NCBI RefSeq assembly: GCF_002563635.1
Contig: NZ_PDIZ01000001.1
Location: 2,728,001-2,792,000 of the forward strand
Reading direction: 5' to 3'
Length of the DNA: 64,000 nucleotides
Origin: Bacillus sp. es.036
GTDB lineage: Bacteria; Bacillota; Bacilli; Bacillales; Guptibacillaceae
Part shown: positions 62,075-64,000 of the stretch, piece after piece
Layout of the letters: the number at the start of each line of letters is the position of its first letter
Position numbering within the stretch: position 1 is the first letter of the stretch
Notes under the pieces: model-generated
Told to the model about the DNA's origin: nothing
The model's input: only the letters and a program-made list of their open reading frames with translations
Databases searched by the model: none
Program-made: the position numbers and the translations under genes

Positions 62075-62275
62075 CTAATTATTTGTAGTTTGCTTTTTAA
62101 GTCGTATTACTTCGGCAATAATACTCACTATTGCTCCAACTAATAATACCAAGAAAGTCCAAGATGTTATGTTCATCCCATTATCATTAACAGAATGACT
62201 ACGATAAAATCCATTAGCTGCTAATAGGATTACAATTAAATTGAAACCTATGTAAAATCTTCCTCCACGCTTAAT
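62075..62275 (-). CDS. 66-residue two-TM protein, apparent ATT start
   Basis: AAGGAGG stands seven bases before an ATT at 62275, and no ATG, GTG or TTG exists in this frame near it. Reading KRGGRFYIGFNLIVILLAANG then ITSWTFLVLLVGAIVSIIAEVI: two membrane helices, tail RLKKQTTNN. Only gene between repeats 21 and 22. No family recognised. Confidence 0.68.
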   Translation of the reverse strand: MKRGGRFYIGFNLIVILLAANGFYRSHSVNDNGMNITSWTFLVLLVGAIVSIIAEVIRLKKQTTNN

Positions 62276-62312
62276 TGGAATTCCTCCTTTTCTATTGGAT
62301 ATAATTACAATT

Positions 62313-62336
62313 CGTTTATTGCTCCGATTTAATCAA
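62313..62336 (+). repeat. Array repeat 22
   Basis: CGTTTATTGCTCCGATTTAATC: box with weak left arm. The TAA stop of the next minus-strand gene lies inside the box. Confidence 0.78.
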
Positions 62337-62520
62337 ATAGAAAATTACCCACTAATCCAATTAAAAGCATTAGTATAAAACTCCCAAACAGAAAGTATCC
62401 GATTAACTTAATGGGTAAAGGAAGTCTTCCTCCACGTGTTTTTGGAAACCCTTCGATGTTTTGTTTATGTGCTATGGCATCATTGAAAGGCTTATTTTCA
62501 TTTCCATTGTTCATAGACAA
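62329..62520 (-). CDS. 63-residue single-TM protein
   Basis: TTG at 62520, seven bases after GGAGG; the frame is open to 62556 without another site. Polar N-terminus (NNGNENKPFNDAIAHKQNIEG), GGRLPLPIK, then helix YFLFGSFILMLLIGLVGNFLF. The GGR-xx-PIK motif before the helix also occurs, reordered, at the start of the preceding cassette protein. Stop lies in repeat 22. Confidence 0.68.
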   Translation of the reverse strand: MSMNNGNENKPFNDAIAHKQNIEGFPKTRGGRLPLPIKLIGYFLFGSFILMLLIGLVGNFLFD

Positions 62521-62636
62521 TTTGGTACCTCCAATATTTCTGGTCTTCTCTAACAAAAAGTCTCCTATTATACTTACGAAGTAGCCCCTGATTTAGTTTC
62601 AAATCGTTCATTATCTCGAATTCAAGTCTTCATACA

Positions 62637-64000
62637 GATAGATAAGGGTTTGAAGTTATCGCCCCCTTTTCCCCCTGTTTGCACCGTATGGGCAACTTTC
62701 ATCGCGTACGGCGCGCCAACTAATCCAATTCATTCTTTCGATGTAATGAATAAAGCCGATTTATATTAAATCTTAGATTGCTTGAAGATTGCACTGCCTT
62801 CGAAGATCATTTACCTTTTCTTTTTGAGTGTTTTCCAGCTTTAATTCTTTAAGGATCGCTTTAATTTTAAGTGGATCCTTTAAATGTACAAGCCGGTGAA
62901 CGGGTTCATATAACACGATCAGGTTAGAGAATCGATCATCTTTTGAAAGATGATAAGGTCTCTTATGATGACAGTGCCAGTCTGATAATCCAAGCTCTGT
63001 TCCCGTTACAGCACACTTACCGTACTGAGCGATGAACTTACTAATGCGATTATCATTGTATTCAATCGTTCGATTTGGTATATAGTTTGACATGACATAG
63101 TTAAGTACATTTTTCTGAATCGCTTTTAGGTTCTGGTGAATTTTCGCCCTACCTTTCGCAGTATAGTTACAGGTTTCTTGCGAAAAACATAAGTTGGTTT
63201 TATGCCGTTGCGCATAAATCGGGACGAATACCATGTCTTGAATCTTATAATATTGGGGTTCATACCCTTTAAAGCGTTTTTGTAGCGTACTTGTCATGTC
63301 TTTAAACTCAGCTTCTTTTCTCACGTCTTTTAATCGGTTGTATAATGTCCTGCGAAGATAGAAGTTCAACTCATGTAAATTATTTGTGATATGAGTGGCG
63401 GCAGCGTAATAATTCTGGATCCCCATGACAACTGTATTGAAATGCCAGACGGTCTCAGCACAAGGCTTTTTATGGATTGCCTTGATGGATTCTTTCATTT
63501 TCCTTTTGGCATTTGCTTTGGCTTTTTTCGACATATTTGAATGAGCCACAAATCCTTTTCTCGTCTTTCCTTTCTTGACAGCTCGAAACGTAAATCCTAG
63601 AAACTCTGAAGAGTTTTTCTTTAGGTTTACTACTTTCGATTTTTCTTCACTTGCCTCAAGATGAAGTCTTGTATGGAGAAAATCCTTTATGGCATAATTC
63701 ATTTTCATTGCTTGTGAGCGTGTACGACATAAGACTTTGAAATCGTCCGCATAACGGACGATGTAACATTCTTTTAAATTTGACCTCTTCAGCGCTTGTA
63801 TTTTACTTCCATTATGTTTGTACTGATGGCTAGTCTCCAGAGTTTCCCATTGGTTACTAATCCACCAATCTAGTTCATTTAACACAATGTTGGATAGAAG
63901 TGGAGAAATGATACCGCCCTGTTGCGTTCCTCTGGTTGGTATGCCTTCTCCTTCAACCTCTGCCTTCAGAAGCTTTGAGATAATAGAAAGCAATGCTTTA
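62637..64000 (-). mobile_element. Group II intron 2, 5' part outside window
   Basis: 3' part of an intron read on the minus strand. Domain V at 62681-62714 is 34 nt: arms GCGCCGTA / TACGGTGC, inner stem, GAAA loop. It ends near 62637 after CCCTTATCTAT. Encodes an RT-maturase-HNH protein. It sits just right of repeat 22, the second intron of a different lineage in the array. Confidence 0.85.
62773..64000 (-). CDS. Intron 2 reverse transcriptase-maturase-HNH protein, N-terminus outside window
   Basis: At least 408 residues, open to the right edge. RT motifs TRGTQQGGIISPLLSNIVLNELD and the active site YADD (intact, in VRYADDFKVL); maturase domain X around NTVVMGIQNYYAAATH; C-terminal HNH with Cys/His pairs CAVTG and HCHHKRPYHLSKDDRFSNLIVLYEPVHRLVH. 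All visible catalytic motifs are intact, so this intron may be mobile. Confidence 0.92.
   Translation of the reverse strand, partial: KALLSIISKLLKAEVEGEGIPTRGTQQGGIISPLLSNIVLNELDWWISNQWETLETSHQYKHNGSKIQALKRSNLKECYIVRYADDFKVLCRTRSQAMKMNYAIKDFLHTRLHLEASEEKSKVVNLKKNSSEFLGFTFRAVKKGKTRKGFVAHSNMSKKAKANAKRKMKESIKAIHKKPCAETVWHFNTVVMGIQNYYAAATHITNNLHELNFYLRRTLYNRLKDVRKEAEFKDMTSTLQKRFKGYEPQYYKIQDMVFVPIYAQRHKTNLCFSQETCNYTAKGRAKIHQNLKAIQKNVLNYVMSNYIPNRTIEYNDNRISKFIAQYGKCAVTGTELGLSDWHCHHKRPYHLSKDDRFSNLIVLYEPVHRLVHLKDPLKIKAILKELKLENTQKEKVNDLRRQCNLQAI

Larger units (their letters stand above)
44189..62336 (-). other. Cassette array: about 22 like-oriented palindromic repeats separating unrelated small genes
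   Basis: The box GCTCCGAGATTATGGAATA (plus strand) recurs about 22 times, always in this orientation, at intervals of 0.2-3.7 kb. Before it stands an imperfect palindrome in two styles: long (about 95 bp, starting AATACCAATTATTTCAAAT and ending in a GGAGCCTATC / GATAAGCTCC stem) and short (about 50 bp, starting CCTACATA, stem GAGCGCTTCC / GGAAACGCTC or variants). Units between boxes mostly hold one gene, on the minus strand in about three of four cases, with the repeat just after the stop. Genes have no functional link. The layout resembles integron cassettes with attC sites, but the GTTRRRY core is absent. Base composition is more AT-rich than the flanking chromosome. Repeat presence is certain; recombinational function is inferred. 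Confidence 0.75.

Noticed and set aside
44189-62336. CRISPR array
   Set aside because: The repeats are regular in sequence but spaced 0.2-3.7 kb apart with genes between them; no short uniform spacers and no cas genes.
44189-62336. Canonical integron attC sites
   Set aside because: No RYYYAAC/GTTRRRY pair flanks the palindromes. GTTGAAT in repeat 11 fits the core, but the other copies do not, so it is probably chance.
44189-62336. Repeats as nothing more than Rho-independent terminators
   Set aside because: Some long copies do have TTTT after the stem on the minus strand and may end transcripts. But the box and the CCTACATA flank lie outside what a terminator needs, orientation never flips, and plus-strand genes carry separate terminators.

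Overview
The window reads as chromosome of a low-GC Gram-positive endospore-former of the family Bacillaceae. The evidence is a SigI/RsgI pair, an S-box (SAM) riboswitch, a FadR-type operator, FbpA/FbpB-like small proteins, a SpoIIQ-era Bacillus gene order around gcvH, AGGAGG-type ribosome sites and many TTG/GTG starts. The run yusE-yusF-yusG-gcvH-yusI-fadE-fadA-fadN-proline dehydrogenase follows the Bacillus subtilis order. I cannot name the genus from sequence alone; the marine or alkaliphilic Bacillaceae seem likeliest.

1-17.6 kb is core metabolism, nearly all on the minus strand. It holds a branched-chain aminotransferase (cut by the left edge) behind a promoter with catabolite-responsive elements, then a SAM-riboswitch-controlled metX-metY pair that makes homocysteine through O-acetylhomoserine, then sigI-rsgI, small redox genes, gcvH, and the fatty-acid beta-oxidation operon fadN-fadA-fadE behind a FadR operator.

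17.6-42.8 kb is mixed accessory chromosome. It includes a carotenoid-desaturase-like oxidoreductase and a five-gene operon coding ABC ATPase, ABC permease with a large extracellular domain, ECF sigma factor, membrane protein and second ABC ATPase. Further on are a potassium channel, a cupin, an intracellular subtilisin, PhoH/YlaK, HU, MOSC, a TetR regulator divergent from an ABC exporter, a Nudix hydrolase, a lipoprotein, a LytTR/DUF3021 pair and a XerC/D-like tyrosine recombinase.

44.2-62.3 kb is the striking part. About 22 copies of one repeat, all in the same orientation, cut an AT-rich stretch into units of about 0.2 to 3.7 kb. Each repeat carries the box GCTCCGAGATTATGGAATA (plus strand) preceded by an imperfect palindrome whose arms differ from copy to copy but stay complementary. 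Most units hold one gene, usually on the minus strand with its stop 10-90 bases from the repeat. Cargo is unrelated from unit to unit: tiny membrane proteins, zinc ribbons, secreted proteins, a hydrolase, a GrpB-acetyltransferase fusion, an orphan ABC permease, a 2H phosphoesterase and regulators. This is the architecture of an integron cassette array (gene plus attC-like folded site), but without the integron GTTRRRY core and in a Gram-positive host. A tyrosine recombinase gene lies 1.9 kb to the left. Two group II introns have landed in the array: one class-C-like with a dead reverse transcriptase, inserted right after a hairpin, and one with an intact-looking RT-maturase-HNH protein cut by the right edge. 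Several cassette genes appear to start at AUU.

The repeats and unit layout are seen directly; that they are recombination sites served by the nearby recombinase is inference.
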